NCBI RefSeq assembly: GCF_904846615.1
Contig: NZ_CAJHBK010000001.1
Coordinates: 434,001-498,000, forward strand
DNA: 64,000 nt
Source: Psychrobacter sp. JCM 18902
GTDB taxonomy: Bacteria > Pseudomonadota > Gammaproteobacteria > Pseudomonadales > Moraxellaceae
Reading direction: 5' to 3'
Shown here: in pieces, positions 18,395 to 27,829 of the stretch
How positions within the stretch are numbered: position 1 is the first letter of the stretch
How the letters are laid out: the number at the start of each line of letters is the position of its first letter
Notes under the pieces: generated by a model
Databases searched by the model: none
What the model saw: the letters and a program-made list of their open reading frames with translations, nothing else
What the model was told of the DNA's origin: nothing
Program-made: the position numbers and the translations under genes

Positions 18395-21300
18395 ATGAAA
18401 CACCAGCCTTCAACGCTCGCGCGCAATGTATCGATGATGCAGTGTGATACGGATAATGTTCGAGAGGATATTAAAATTCAAGATTTTCAGAGTAACCGTT
18501 TTCAAAAAACACGTCGTTCAGCAGCTATGGCAACTCATGGCAATACGCCGCGCATTTATTTTACGCGTTCAGCACTTTTCACTGCGCTAGCGACCAGCCT
18601 AGTGGGTTTCGGTATGGCACCTGCTGCATTGGCTGATACCACAAATAATATCAGTTCTCCTAAACAACCTACGAGCAATCAAATAGCTGTCGATCAATCA
18701 AACATTCAACCAACCAGTACTCAATCAACCACACTGTCAGATGATGATACTCAGCTCGATATCGCTTTGGATGCATTGCGCCTAAAAAAGGCAGTAGAGC
18801 AGGGCATTATCGATCAGTCAGTATTGGATGAGTACAGCGAACAAAGCCTAGGCATTAAGAAGTCTGATGCTCAAGATAAAAGCGCTAAAAAACCAGCTGC
18901 TCAGGGTATGGCCAATTCTCAGGCAAATGCCATGGATAATATGGCTGGCGCAAATGATGACTTGTTGCAACAAGCCGCAGCCATACAGCAGCAGGGTTAT
19001 CAGATGATGACGCCCGAGGAGATTGATCGTGAGCTGGCTGCGATGGATATGCAGAATGCCCAAGATATTGATGACATCAGTAATAGTACGGACATTAATA
19101 GTACCAACGTTAATAACAACTACAGTAACAACAATAATGATATCAGCAATAACGATCGCGATTTTGACGCGCCAATTGCTACATTAGATGATACAACCCC
19201 GCCTATTGGTTTAGATGTGGATTTGGATGCGACCAATCTGCCAACTCCTAACAATCTTGAGACATTGGGTAGGAATGAGAGCGCCGCTGAACGCGCACAG
19301 ACGGCTGAAGTTATGTCGCGTCCGATCGATGTTAGCGACTCTGTCAGTAGTGGGCGCGTGGATGGAACCGGTACTTTCGATAATGAGATTGTTGCCAATG
19401 CCAGTGATGAGGCCAATGAAGACGGTACAACGTCAGATATCATCAATCCTGATGACTACTTGCCAGACTATCAAGCGGACTCTCAGGGAATAAACCAGAG
19501 TATCGAACAAGCCAGTAAGCCTAAGCCAATGGCACGTAATAAAGGCAATATCGTGAAACGCCTTTATAACCGTTTATTCAATGCAGGTGTGATGGCATTA
19601 CCACATGTAGATACCACAATTTATCTACGGCAGGCGACCGCTGAAGATGCTGTCGATGGTAAGCCAAAGCTCACCAAAGCGGATAATGACGTTCAGCCCA
19701 TGAAAAACATCAAGGCTGCCCTTGATGATACGACGGTTCAGTCAGTTACCGACTTTACGGCCGCATTGCCACGCCTACGCCAAACAGCATTAGAGGCAGC
19801 CCAAGCAGTGGGTTACTATGATATTACGTTACGCCTACGTCAGCGCAATGCTGACACGATCGATGTCATTATCGAAGAGCTGGGCGAGCCGGTACGTGTG
19901 GATAGCCGTATTGTTGAGATTCGCGGTGAAGGCAGTGAACAACCAGAATATATAGCACTTGAAAAAGACTTGCCGCCACAAGTAGGCGATATCTTCAATC
20001 ACCGTGTTTATAAAGATAGCAAGGCGGCCCTTGAGTCGCTGAGTAATACTTATGGCTATTTTGATCAATATTGGTTAAACAAATCCGTTGATATTATCTT
20101 GCCAGATAATACAGCAGATATATCGCTGGTCTATAACACTGGTGATCGTTATGAGTTTGATGACGTTGTGTTTTTTACATACGATGAAAAAACCAACACC
20201 TTAACCCAAGATCCTGACAAGCTACCTGTTGAGTTGCCACTATTACAACAGTTGTTTGACTTTAAGCCCGGTGATCCTTTTTATCGTCCAGCGGTGACCG
20301 AGTTTAGTAATGACTTATCAGCGACTCGTTATTTTAATACGGTCAACGTTGAGTCGATATTGCCGCCAGATGAACGCAGTGAAGCCAGTACTTTAGCTTT
20401 TGATAACACGCCTACCAATAATAGCGGCACACTCGACGACGATATTAATAGTGATGGCGCCTCAGACATTGCGGGCAATAATGGTGCTGAAAGCTCAGCT
20501 GCTTCTAAAAGTTCAGCTGCTTCTAATAGTAGCCGTGTTAATCAAGACAATAACGCTGATGATGGTGATGAAAATAACGCAGAGAGTGAGGGTAATACGA
20601 CTGCCAATAGCGGTGAAACAGTCAATCCCGCCGATATTGCGGCGATCGATTTTGAAGCTGATGCAGCAACACTTGATAAACTACAAGCTATCAAACAAAA
20701 AGCAGAGCGCTTGAGCCGCTTACCAAATGACCGTGTATTGGATGAAAAAGACCAAGAGGCGGACAATCTTTTGGGTAAAATAAGCGACGGCATCAGTAAT
20801 ATTGCGCAAAAAATATTCCCTGATGAAGAAAGCTTAATCACTGATGAAAACTTTGTACCACCAACGCTGGCTGGTCGAAAAACGCCGCGACAAGTGGCAG
20901 AAAGTAAAAAAGTACCGTTGTATGTTTTTGTCTCTTCAAGTAAGCCGCGCGATGCCCAAGTAGGTCTTGGTTACGGCACAGATACGGGCGTGCGAGCGAC
21001 GGCAAAAATAGACTATAATTTGCTCAATCGTAAAGGCTACCAAGCTGGTGCGGAGACCGAGGTTTCCAGAATTACTAAAAACGTCGCTGTTTATGCCAGT
21101 CGACCTTGGAAACATCCACTTAACGATAAATTAGATGCGCGTCTTACCTATGAAGAAGAGGTCATCGACCAAGGTGAAGGCAACTTTGACTTATCTACTA
21201 CGACGCTAAAAGCAGCATTGGCGCGTAATATTCGCCGTGACAGTGGCTGGAATCGCAGCTACTCTGTGAATTACCGTTTAGATGAGCTAGAGACTGGGGT

Positions 21301-21943
21301 CGATGAAACAGAGTTGGACGATCTACCTATTCGCTTTACTTCCTCTAAGCCTAAGCAGCAAGCGCTGCTATTTGGTTATGGTATGAACAAAACCGATGTA
21401 GACAGTGTGACCAATCCGACTCGCGGTATGCGTCAGTATTACTCGCTTGAAGCAGGGGCTGATAAAGCCCTTAGCGACACTAATATGGCAATCATTCGCG
21501 CGGGTGTCAGCGGCATTTATAGTTTTGGCGATGAGCAAAAGCATCAAGTGCTGGGCAGTCTGAATACAGGCTACATCTGGGCAGATGATTTTTATGATGT
21601 GCCTTATAAATTACGCTTCTTTGCGGGTGGTGACCAAAGTATTCGTGGCTATGACTATGAGAGCTTGTCACCGCTTGACAAGGGCTATTTGACTGGTGGG
21701 CAAGTGCTTGCGGTTGGTAGTGCAGAGTATAACTATGAATTTAAACCAGGATTCCGCGGGGCATTCTTCACTGATGTGGGTAATGCTTACGACAAAAACT
21801 TCGAGACTGAAACAAAGGTCGGCGTCGGTGTTGGTATCCGCTGGGCATCGCCAGTCGGTGTGGTAAGAGTTGATGTGGCGGCTGGGGTGACAGAAGAAAG
21901 CATACCCGTTAGACTGCATTTCTTTATTGGCTCGCCTTTATAG
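18395..21943 (+). CDS. tamA: TamA-like outer-membrane assembly protein with large disordered insertions
   Basis: An Omp85-family beta-barrel that works with TamB in moving proteins or lipids to the outer membrane. It has 1182 residues, about twice E. coli TamA. Visible layout: an unusually long N-region of about 55 residues, a hydrophobic signal ending AALA at about 81, and a disordered Gln/Asn/Asp-rich segment to about 385. POTRA domains begin near 390. Within the last POTRA there is a low-complexity insertion of about 180 residues (roughly 655-838). The POTRA strand then resumes at VPLYVFVSSSKPRDAQVGLGY, and the C-terminal barrel follows with the Omp85 motif RFFAGGDQSIRGY (about 1075-1087). 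An AGGA site supports this start. tamB follows after 156 bases without a terminator. Confidence 0.9.
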   Translation: MKHQPSTLARNVSMMQCDTDNVREDIKIQDFQSNRFQKTRRSAAMATHGNTPRIYFTRSALFTALATSLVGFGMAPAALADTTNNISSPKQPTSNQIAVDQSNIQPTSTQSTTLSDDDTQLDIALDALRLKKAVEQGIIDQSVLDEYSEQSLGIKKSDAQDKSAKKPAAQGMANSQANAMDNMAGANDDLLQQAAAIQQQGYQMMTPEEIDRELAAMDMQNAQDIDDISNSTDINSTNVNNNYSNNNNDISNNDRDFDAPIATLDDTTPPIGLDVDLDATNLPTPNNLETLGRNESAAERAQTAEVMSRPIDVSDSVSSGRVDGTGTFDNEIVANASDEANEDGTTSDIINPDDYLPDYQADSQGINQSIEQASKPKPMARNKGNIVKRLYNRLFNAGVMALPHVDTTIYLRQATAEDAVDGKPKLTKADNDVQPMKNIKAALDDTTVQSVTDFTAALPRLRQTALEAAQAVGYYDITLRLRQRNADTIDVIIEELGEPVRVDSRIVEIRGEGSEQPEYIALEKDLPPQVGDIFNHRVYKDSKAALESLSNTYGYFDQYWLNKSVDIILPDNTADISLVYNTGDRYEFDDVVFFTYDEKTNTLTQDPDKLPVELPLLQQLFDFKPGDPFYRPAVTEFSNDLSATRYFNTVNVESILPPDERSEASTLAFDNTPTNNSGTLDDDINSDGASDIAGNNGAESSAASKSSAASNSSRVNQDNNADDGDENNAESEGNTTANSGETVNPADIAAIDFEADAATLDKLQAIKQKAERLSRLPNDRVLDEKDQEADNLLGKISDGISNIAQKIFPDEESLITDENFVPPTLAGRKTPRQVAESKKVPLYVFVSSSKPRDAQVGLGYGTDTGVRATAKIDYNLLNRKGYQAGAETEVSRITKNVAVYASRPWKHPLNDKLDARLTYEEEVIDQGEGNFDLSTTTLKAALARNIRRDSGWNRSYSVNYRLDELETGVDETELDDLPIRFTSSKPKQQALLFGYGMNKTDVDSVTNPTRGMRQYYSLEAGADKALSDTNMAIIRAGVSGIYSFGDEQKHQVLGSLNTGYIWADDFYDVPYKLRFFAGGDQSIRGYDYESLSPLDKGYLTGGQVLAVGSAEYNYEFKPGFRGAFFTDVGNAYDKNFETETKVGVGVGIRWASPVGVVRVDVAAGVTEESIPVRLHFFIGSPL

Positions 21944-22108
21944 CCATGTAATCCAGTAGTGACATCATTTAGCGCGTATTGATCATTATTAAGTCGTCTC
22001 CGTTAGTGAAATAGAGACAGGTTCAACACGCGCTATTAGCATTATCCGTTGTATTCCTTATTTATCGTGCCGATTGCCGGTGACCATTCTTTAACGTAGT
22101 TGAGTGTC

Positions 22109-25100
22109 ATGCTGACAAAAAATACCCCGCCTAATAACGCCCCAGATGAAGATCCAGCACAGCGCGATGCTCGTGCCGTCAGACGTTGGTATCCGCTGTC
22201 ATTTTTGCTCAAATTACTGGTGCTTATTTTAATTGTGCTGGCCATCATGTTTGCCGTATTTTTTTACGCAATGGGCACAGAGTCGGGTACGAAGTTTATA
22301 TTAGAGAAAGTCAGTGCTGAGACGGGCATTGATTTTAAATATGGTCGCGGTAATTTACGTGATGGAATCTGGGTCACTGATATCGATATCAAGGCGACTG
22401 AAGACCTTGAAGTATTGGTTGATAAAGCTTATGTCAAGATAGGCTGGCGTGCCATATTTGCCAAAGAAGTGCATCTGCGTGATGCAGACATACAAACCAT
22501 TGAGATTATCAATAACAAGCCACCAACGGGTGAGCCGTTCGATTATAAAACGTTACAGCTACCAGTAAACTTACGCTTTGATCACGCTAAAATAAAAAAT
22601 ATTACTTATAAACAAGTGACCAAAGAGCCCATCGTTGTGCAGGATATTGTTGCCCGTGATTTGACATGGGTCGGTAGCATGGTAACGGTTGGTCGCGGCG
22701 ATTTACAATATGCTGATATCGTCAAAATCAGTGCCTTACAAGGTGAAATTGATTTACAAGGCGACTATCCGCTAGATTTAAGCGCGATTGCAGAAGTCAG
22801 TGCGCTAGAAAAAGCCTATGTTGACCCATTGAATATCACAGCAACAGGGACGCTAAAACGTACGGTTGGTAAGGTTCGTAGTCGCTACAATGACAGCGAT
22901 GTGAGCGGTGATTTTGTTGTCCAAGGATTGGATCAGGATTCGCCTTTTCAGGCAAAATTGCAATGGGATGATATTTTGATCCCTTATGCGGAAAGCCAAA
23001 AAATTCGTTTAAAAAGTGGTACTGCTACCGCGACAGGGGTGATCTCTGAAATACGTCTGCGTATCAATACTGAGCTGACGGCTAAAGACATTCCGTCCGG
23101 TCACTATCAAGGTCGCGCCGTCATTGCAAACAGTCAGTTACGTATTGATCGCTTAGATGCTCAGGTACCAGCTGGAAATTTAATTCTGCAAGGTATTTTA
23201 GATTGGCAAGGCAGCTTTGATGCAAAAGTGCGAGCGACAGGTAGCAATTTTGATATTCGCCGTGTTATTCCTGATGACTATGCTGATTTCAAAGCATATG
23301 CACCGCAAAGGCTGAATGGTCGACTGTCATTACATTATCAGCAGAAAAACAGCGCTGGTAGCATAGAGCTTGATGCAGATTTGCGTCAACGTGATGGCGA
23401 GCATGTGAATGCTAATATCGTCCAAGGCAAAACGTCAGCGAAGTCGACACAGGTAGCGCCTTGGTATATCGATGCCAAATGGCAAAACCTAATCCGCCGC
23501 GATGTGCCTAATATCGGTAATATTGATAGTCCGCGTGGACAGGCGGATGTCATCATTCGTGGCTCACGGTTATCAGTAGATGCCAATGCGGTCATTAATG
23601 AATTGAATGCCGCTCCTAAAGGTAACTATGATGTGCGCGTGCGCAAAGCTGGGGATGTCATCGACATCAATCGCCTGAATTATAAAGGGGTCGTGGGCGA
23701 CTTATCAGGTACTGGGCAGATTCAATTGGCAAATAAAAAGCGTCCGCTCACATGGCAGATAGATGCGCGTACCAATGGATTATTACCCAAACAGTATCGC
23801 AGTGATTTGCCGCTTGAGCGCCTAACCGGTAGTGTCAGCGCGCGTGGTCGTTTATTGACTATTACTAAAGGTGGCGTTAGTGGTCAGCGTCATATTATTA
23901 CCTTAAACAAGACCGACTTGCAGGCGCAACTTGATGCGACTCAAGATGGCCGTGCTATTGGTATAACGGGTGCGGGTGATGCTAAAATCGATATTGTTGG
24001 TGGCGAGCTATCTATGTTCGATGCGCGCTTCAATGGGCAAGTCGATACTGCAGATGTACCAAAAGGACGCCTATCTATTGATGCGGCTGGCACGCCAAAG
24101 TTTATCAGTATTCGTAAGCTTAATTACAATGGTGAAGCGGGCGCAGTGAATGCCAAGGGCGTCATCGATTTGCGTAAAAATATCGGCTGGACGATAGATG
24201 GTCGCTTCGATAAGTTTAATTTGGGTTATTTTTTACCCAATAATCCAGCGATTATCACCGGTGACTTGAAGACCAGTGGCGAGTGGCAAACTGCGCCTAA
24301 GAATAGTAAAAATGCCGCAGGCAAACTGCAACGTTTTGCGGTGAATTTCGATGGAGTGCTAGATGCTGAGCAACTGCCAGCGGGCAAGCTAACCATTGAT
24401 GCCAGTGGCGATGACCAGCTGATTCGTATCAAGCGTTTCCGTCATGTGGGCGCGGCAGGCAGTATTGATGCCAAAGGGACGGTTGATGTACGTCAAGGCA
24501 TTGCGTGGGATATTGACGCAGTGATGGATCGTTTTAATATTGGTTATTTCCTCAAAGATACCCCAAGCCTTATCACCGGTACTATCGATACGGATGGGCG
24601 CTGGAGTGACTCGCAGCAAATCATTAATATCAAAAAAATTGATTTAAGAGGTATGCTAAAGGGTCAACCGCTTAGTGCCAAGGGTAGCTTAGCGGCGAAG
24701 ATGCGTCTGCCAAAAGATTTGGCAAGCTATTTCAAGCGTCTACAAACGCAAGATGCACAGGCGCAATATAAGCAAGTAAATGCCTTGATAGACAGCTTAA
24801 ACGCGGATAATTTAGTGCTACGTTGGGGTGATAATTATGTCACTGCTAATGGCAATGCTAAGCAATTACAAACCAAAATTAATATCACCAGTCTGGATCA
24901 GTTGTCAGATAAATTGGCTGGCAAAGTCACTGGCGGTGCGACCTTATCACAGCCAGCAGGACAAGCGCTGCCAACCATTTATATCGATTTAGTCGGTGAG
25001 CGGATTGCGCTGCCGGGCTTTATTTTGCGCCAAGGTCGCGTGCGCGGTAAGCTGGTCAATTTGGCAAACAGCCCAAGTCAGCTGATTATCACCGCTGAAG

Positions 25101-27103
25101 GCTTAGATGCAGCTGGACAGAGTTTTAAAAGCGTTAAAGCAACTTTTAATGGTACTGAGCAGGCGCATGTGGTCAACCTTGACGTTGCCAATGAGCAGCT
25201 TACGATTGGCGCAAGGCTTAAAGGCGGCTTCAATCGGGATAAACTGAGCTGGTCTGGCGTCATCGGTAAGGGCCGTGTTCAATCTAAATATGCGACCTTA
25301 AATCAGTTACAGCCAGCGCAGTTAATTGTTAATTTACCCAACAATCAAAATGGCAATAATAACGATTTAAAAGTACAGTTGGCAGCACACTGCTGGCAAG
25401 CCACTGATCAAACGGGCAAGGTGTGCTTACGTGAAAACTTAATCGCGTCACCTGATAAAGGTGAGGTGAATATTGCCTTACAAAATCTAGATACGTCATT
25501 ACTCTCGGTCTTTTTACCCAAAGATATCGACTGGCATGGCAAAATTAATGGTAAGGCGATTGTTGGCTGGCAACGTGGTCGTCCACCGACGATTAATACC
25601 ACCCTGTATTCAGACAACGGCAAAATCGGCTTGATTCAAGATGGTGATAGTTTACCTGTCACTCTGCCTTATAAGCGGGTCTCACTAATTGCACTATCCG
25701 TCCCTGAGGGCATCAAACTACGTACCGATATCAATACTGGTGGCGGTGCGCGTGGCTATGCGGAAGTGGTCGTTGATCCTTATAAGACGCCTAAGCCAAT
25801 TTCGGGTGCTTTGGTATTGAATGAGCTTAACCTTGCGATATTCAAGCCTTTCTTCCCAGGTATGCGAGTGCTAGAGGGCAATGTCACGATGGCAGGAGGA
25901 TTGGGCGGTACATTAGATAAGCCGCAATTCTATGGCGATGTGAAACTTGCTAATGGCCGTATTGCGATGCTTGATTTGCCCATTAATTTAACCAATGTAA
26001 ATACTGACGCCAAAATTCGTGGTACGCAAGCGACTATTGATGGAACCTTTAGCAGTGGTACGGGTAAAGGGGTTTTGACTGGTACCGTTAATTGGCAACA
26101 AAAACTCCAAGCCAAGCTTAGCGTCAGCGGCGAGCGTTTGGTGATTACCCAGCCACCATTGTTAGTGGCAGAAATCAATCCTGATATTGATATCATCGTG
26201 CGTCCAGGCGATCGCTATGTCGATATTAAGGGGGCGGTCAGCGTACCGTCAGCGACCATTCGTCCGCCAGAAGCCAGCGAAGATATCATTACTCAAACCG
26301 AGGATGCAGTGGTTCTTGATCGTCGTCTCATTGGCAATATTGACGAGGTATTGGCAATATCGAAACCTTGGTCAATCAATGCAGATATCGGTGTCGACTT
26401 GGGTGATGATATCAACTTCCGTGGTTTTGGTGCCGTTATTCCTTTAGCTGGTGCGATTAATATCACTCAAAATGGCACGGGTGTCATGCGTGCAAAAGGG
26501 GTGGTGCAAGTATCACGTCGTACCAATATCAACGCTTTTGGTCAGAACCTAGAGCTTAACTACGGACAAGTGCGCTTTAACGGTGATGTGATGAAACCTA
26601 ACCTCAGTATTGAGGCGGTTAAAACGATCAGTGGCAAAACGGTAGGTGTGCGTGTCAAAGGCAATACAGAAAGCCCCAATATTATTGTCTTTAATAATGC
26701 AGGCTTGACTCAACAGCAGGCAATGAATGCTTTGGTGACAGGTCGAATTAATAACAAGGGCGCCACCCAAATCAGTGAGCAAGGCTTTAAATCGCAAGTG
26801 ACGAATAACCTAGCCGCCGCGGGCTTAAGCTTTGGACTGAGTGGCACGCGCAATCTAACCAATCAAATTGGTCAGATTTTTGGTTTTCAGAGCTTGACCG
26901 TTGATGCCTCAGGCAGTAGTGAAGACACCAACGTCAACGTCACCGGTTATGTGACGCCTGACTTGTATATACGCTACGGAGTAGGGGTATTTAATGCTCA
27001 AAATAGCTTATCTATTCGTTATCAGTTAACTCGACGTATTTATGTAGAGGCAACCTCAGCGGCAGAAAACGCGGTGGATGTGGTTTACAGCTGGCAGTTC
27101 TAA
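22109..27103 (+). CDS. tamB: Translocation and assembly module protein TamB
   Basis: An AsmA/VPS13-like bridge protein that spans the periplasm from the inner membrane to TamA and is implicated in envelope phospholipid transport and autotransporter assembly. About 1664 residues from ATG 22109; TTG 22100 would add three. One N-terminal membrane helix (about residues 31-55) anchors it. A very long beta-rich region follows, with internal similarity: segments at about 510-560, 640-700 and 740-800 repeat a pattern like GDLSGTGQIQL / GAVNAKGVIDLRK / GSIDAKGTVDVRQ. The C-terminal DUF490 domain (about 1300-1664) contains INAFGQNLELNYGQVRFNGD and ends in aromatic VVYSWQF, as TamB proteins do. It is second in the tamA-tamB operon and ends at an intrinsic terminator. 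Confidence 0.93.
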   Translation: MLTKNTPPNNAPDEDPAQRDARAVRRWYPLSFLLKLLVLILIVLAIMFAVFFYAMGTESGTKFILEKVSAETGIDFKYGRGNLRDGIWVTDIDIKATEDLEVLVDKAYVKIGWRAIFAKEVHLRDADIQTIEIINNKPPTGEPFDYKTLQLPVNLRFDHAKIKNITYKQVTKEPIVVQDIVARDLTWVGSMVTVGRGDLQYADIVKISALQGEIDLQGDYPLDLSAIAEVSALEKAYVDPLNITATGTLKRTVGKVRSRYNDSDVSGDFVVQGLDQDSPFQAKLQWDDILIPYAESQKIRLKSGTATATGVISEIRLRINTELTAKDIPSGHYQGRAVIANSQLRIDRLDAQVPAGNLILQGILDWQGSFDAKVRATGSNFDIRRVIPDDYADFKAYAPQRLNGRLSLHYQQKNSAGSIELDADLRQRDGEHVNANIVQGKTSAKSTQVAPWYIDAKWQNLIRRDVPNIGNIDSPRGQADVIIRGSRLSVDANAVINELNAAPKGNYDVRVRKAGDVIDINRLNYKGVVGDLSGTGQIQLANKKRPLTWQIDARTNGLLPKQYRSDLPLERLTGSVSARGRLLTITKGGVSGQRHIITLNKTDLQAQLDATQDGRAIGITGAGDAKIDIVGGELSMFDARFNGQVDTADVPKGRLSIDAAGTPKFISIRKLNYNGEAGAVNAKGVIDLRKNIGWTIDGRFDKFNLGYFLPNNPAIITGDLKTSGEWQTAPKNSKNAAGKLQRFAVNFDGVLDAEQLPAGKLTIDASGDDQLIRIKRFRHVGAAGSIDAKGTVDVRQGIAWDIDAVMDRFNIGYFLKDTPSLITGTIDTDGRWSDSQQIINIKKIDLRGMLKGQPLSAKGSLAAKMRLPKDLASYFKRLQTQDAQAQYKQVNALIDSLNADNLVLRWGDNYVTANGNAKQLQTKINITSLDQLSDKLAGKVTGGATLSQPAGQALPTIYIDLVGERIALPGFILRQGRVRGKLVNLANSPSQLIITAEGLDAAGQSFKSVKATFNGTEQAHVVNLDVANEQLTIGARLKGGFNRDKLSWSGVIGKGRVQSKYATLNQLQPAQLIVNLPNNQNGNNNDLKVQLAAHCWQATDQTGKVCLRENLIASPDKGEVNIALQNLDTSLLSVFLPKDIDWHGKINGKAIVGWQRGRPPTINTTLYSDNGKIGLIQDGDSLPVTLPYKRVSLIALSVPEGIKLRTDINTGGGARGYAEVVVDPYKTPKPISGALVLNELNLAIFKPFFPGMRVLEGNVTMAGGLGGTLDKPQFYGDVKLANGRIAMLDLPINLTNVNTDAKIRGTQATIDGTFSSGTGKGVLTGTVNWQQKLQAKLSVSGERLVITQPPLLVAEINPDIDIIVRPGDRYVDIKGAVSVPSATIRPPEASEDIITQTEDAVVLDRRLIGNIDEVLAISKPWSINADIGVDLGDDINFRGFGAVIPLAGAINITQNGTGVMRAKGVVQVSRRTNINAFGQNLELNYGQVRFNGDVMKPNLSIEAVKTISGKTVGVRVKGNTESPNIIVFNNAGLTQQQAMNALVTGRINNKGATQISEQGFKSQVTNNLAAAGLSFGLSGTRNLTNQIGQIFGFQSLTVDASGSSEDTNVNVTGYVTPDLYIRYGVGVFNAQNSLSIRYQLTRRIYVEATSAAENAVDVVYSWQF

Positions 27104-27123
27104 ATCGCATCGTTTTATCCAAT

Positions 27124-27157
27124 AAAAAACGCCTTTTAATGAAGGCGTTTTTTTATA
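27124..27157 (+). terminator. Intrinsic terminator after tamB
   Basis: A 12-bp perfect stem (27124-27135 with 27142-27153) of AAAAAACGCCTT and its complement with a 6-base loop, followed by T. It lies 20 bases after the tamB stop. Confidence 0.92.
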
Positions 27158-27166
27158 GGTAGGCTA

Positions 27167-27348
27167 GGGCATGTCCTCAATTCAATCGATAGTCATCTAA
27201 ATAGGTTAGAAATGGCTAAATCTTACCAAACGGCGTCAAATAGTTGACTAATATCTCGATATTATCGGCGCTATTTTCCTTGTTTAATTGCAATTTATCT
27301 CATTTTTATCACCATTTTTATCACCATTTTTAAAATGAGGACACGCCC
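27167..27348. mobile_element. MITE-like repeat, copy 1
   Basis: A 182-base non-coding element begins GGGCATGTCCTCA. On the opposite strand of its right end it begins GGGCGTGTCCTCA, so it has terminal inverted repeats of about 13 bases with one mismatch, and TA on each side. A diverged copy lies at 51786-51974. It encodes no transposase, so it would depend on one in trans. It sits directly after the tamB terminator. The right part carries a small internal duplication of a TTTTTATCACCA unit. Confidence 0.72.
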
Positions 27349-27374
27349 TAATATTGATGATCAATGATATTAAT

Positions 27375-27539
27375 CTATTTAGTCAGGATTAAGCGATTAT
27401 TACGTGTCAAACGTAGTCGATACTCTTCACCCTCATGCTCAATACGCACTTCTTTAGTGAGTGCAAATAAGTGTTGTGATTGCAAAGTTGGTAAGCGGTT
27501 TTCACGGCAATTCAAGTAACGAGAGATAACCATGCTCAT
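27375..27539 (-). CDS. hemP: Hemin uptake protein HemP
   Basis: A 54-residue protein of the HemP family, small proteins linked to iron and haem uptake; in some bacteria HemP activates haem-receptor gene expression. The C-terminal half carries the family pattern, VRIEHEGEEYRLRLTRNN then RLILTK at the very end. The start ATG 27537-27539 follows an AAGGA site; a second ATG two codons later is possible. A Fur box lies about 63 bases upstream (27602-27620), so iron repression is likely. No haem receptor or TonB-dependent transporter gene is adjacent, so the gene stands alone here. Confidence 0.87.
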   Translation of the reverse strand: MSMVISRYLNCRENRLPTLQSQHLFALTKEVRIEHEGEEYRLRLTRNNRLILTK

Positions 27540-27601
27540 AGTAAATTCCTTTTGATAAAAAATGGCTGAATAGTAATGGCGGTATAGTAACTATCTTTAA
27601 C

Positions 27602-27620
27602 GATAATAATTATCATTTAC
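27602..27620 (-). promoter_or_regulatory. Fur box upstream of hemP
   Basis: The 19 bases GATAATAATTATCATTTAC match the Fur consensus at most positions and form near-palindromic hexamers. The position just upstream of hemP predicts repression of hemP by Fur-Fe(II). Confidence 0.75.
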
Positions 27621-27829
27621 ATTGGAAGATTTTGCAAGGTAATTGATAAAATAAAATGCAGTCATTGTGTAAACTTATCTACAGTAATTGTTGTAAATGA
27701 GGTTTAAATAAATAAAAATTAGCTAATTATTATTATAAATCAATAGGTTGGTTTTAGATCGACTTGATTTTTTAAAGGTATAAACCAATCAAATAGCACT
27801 TTAAAAAAACAGTAATAAAGGAGACGCCG

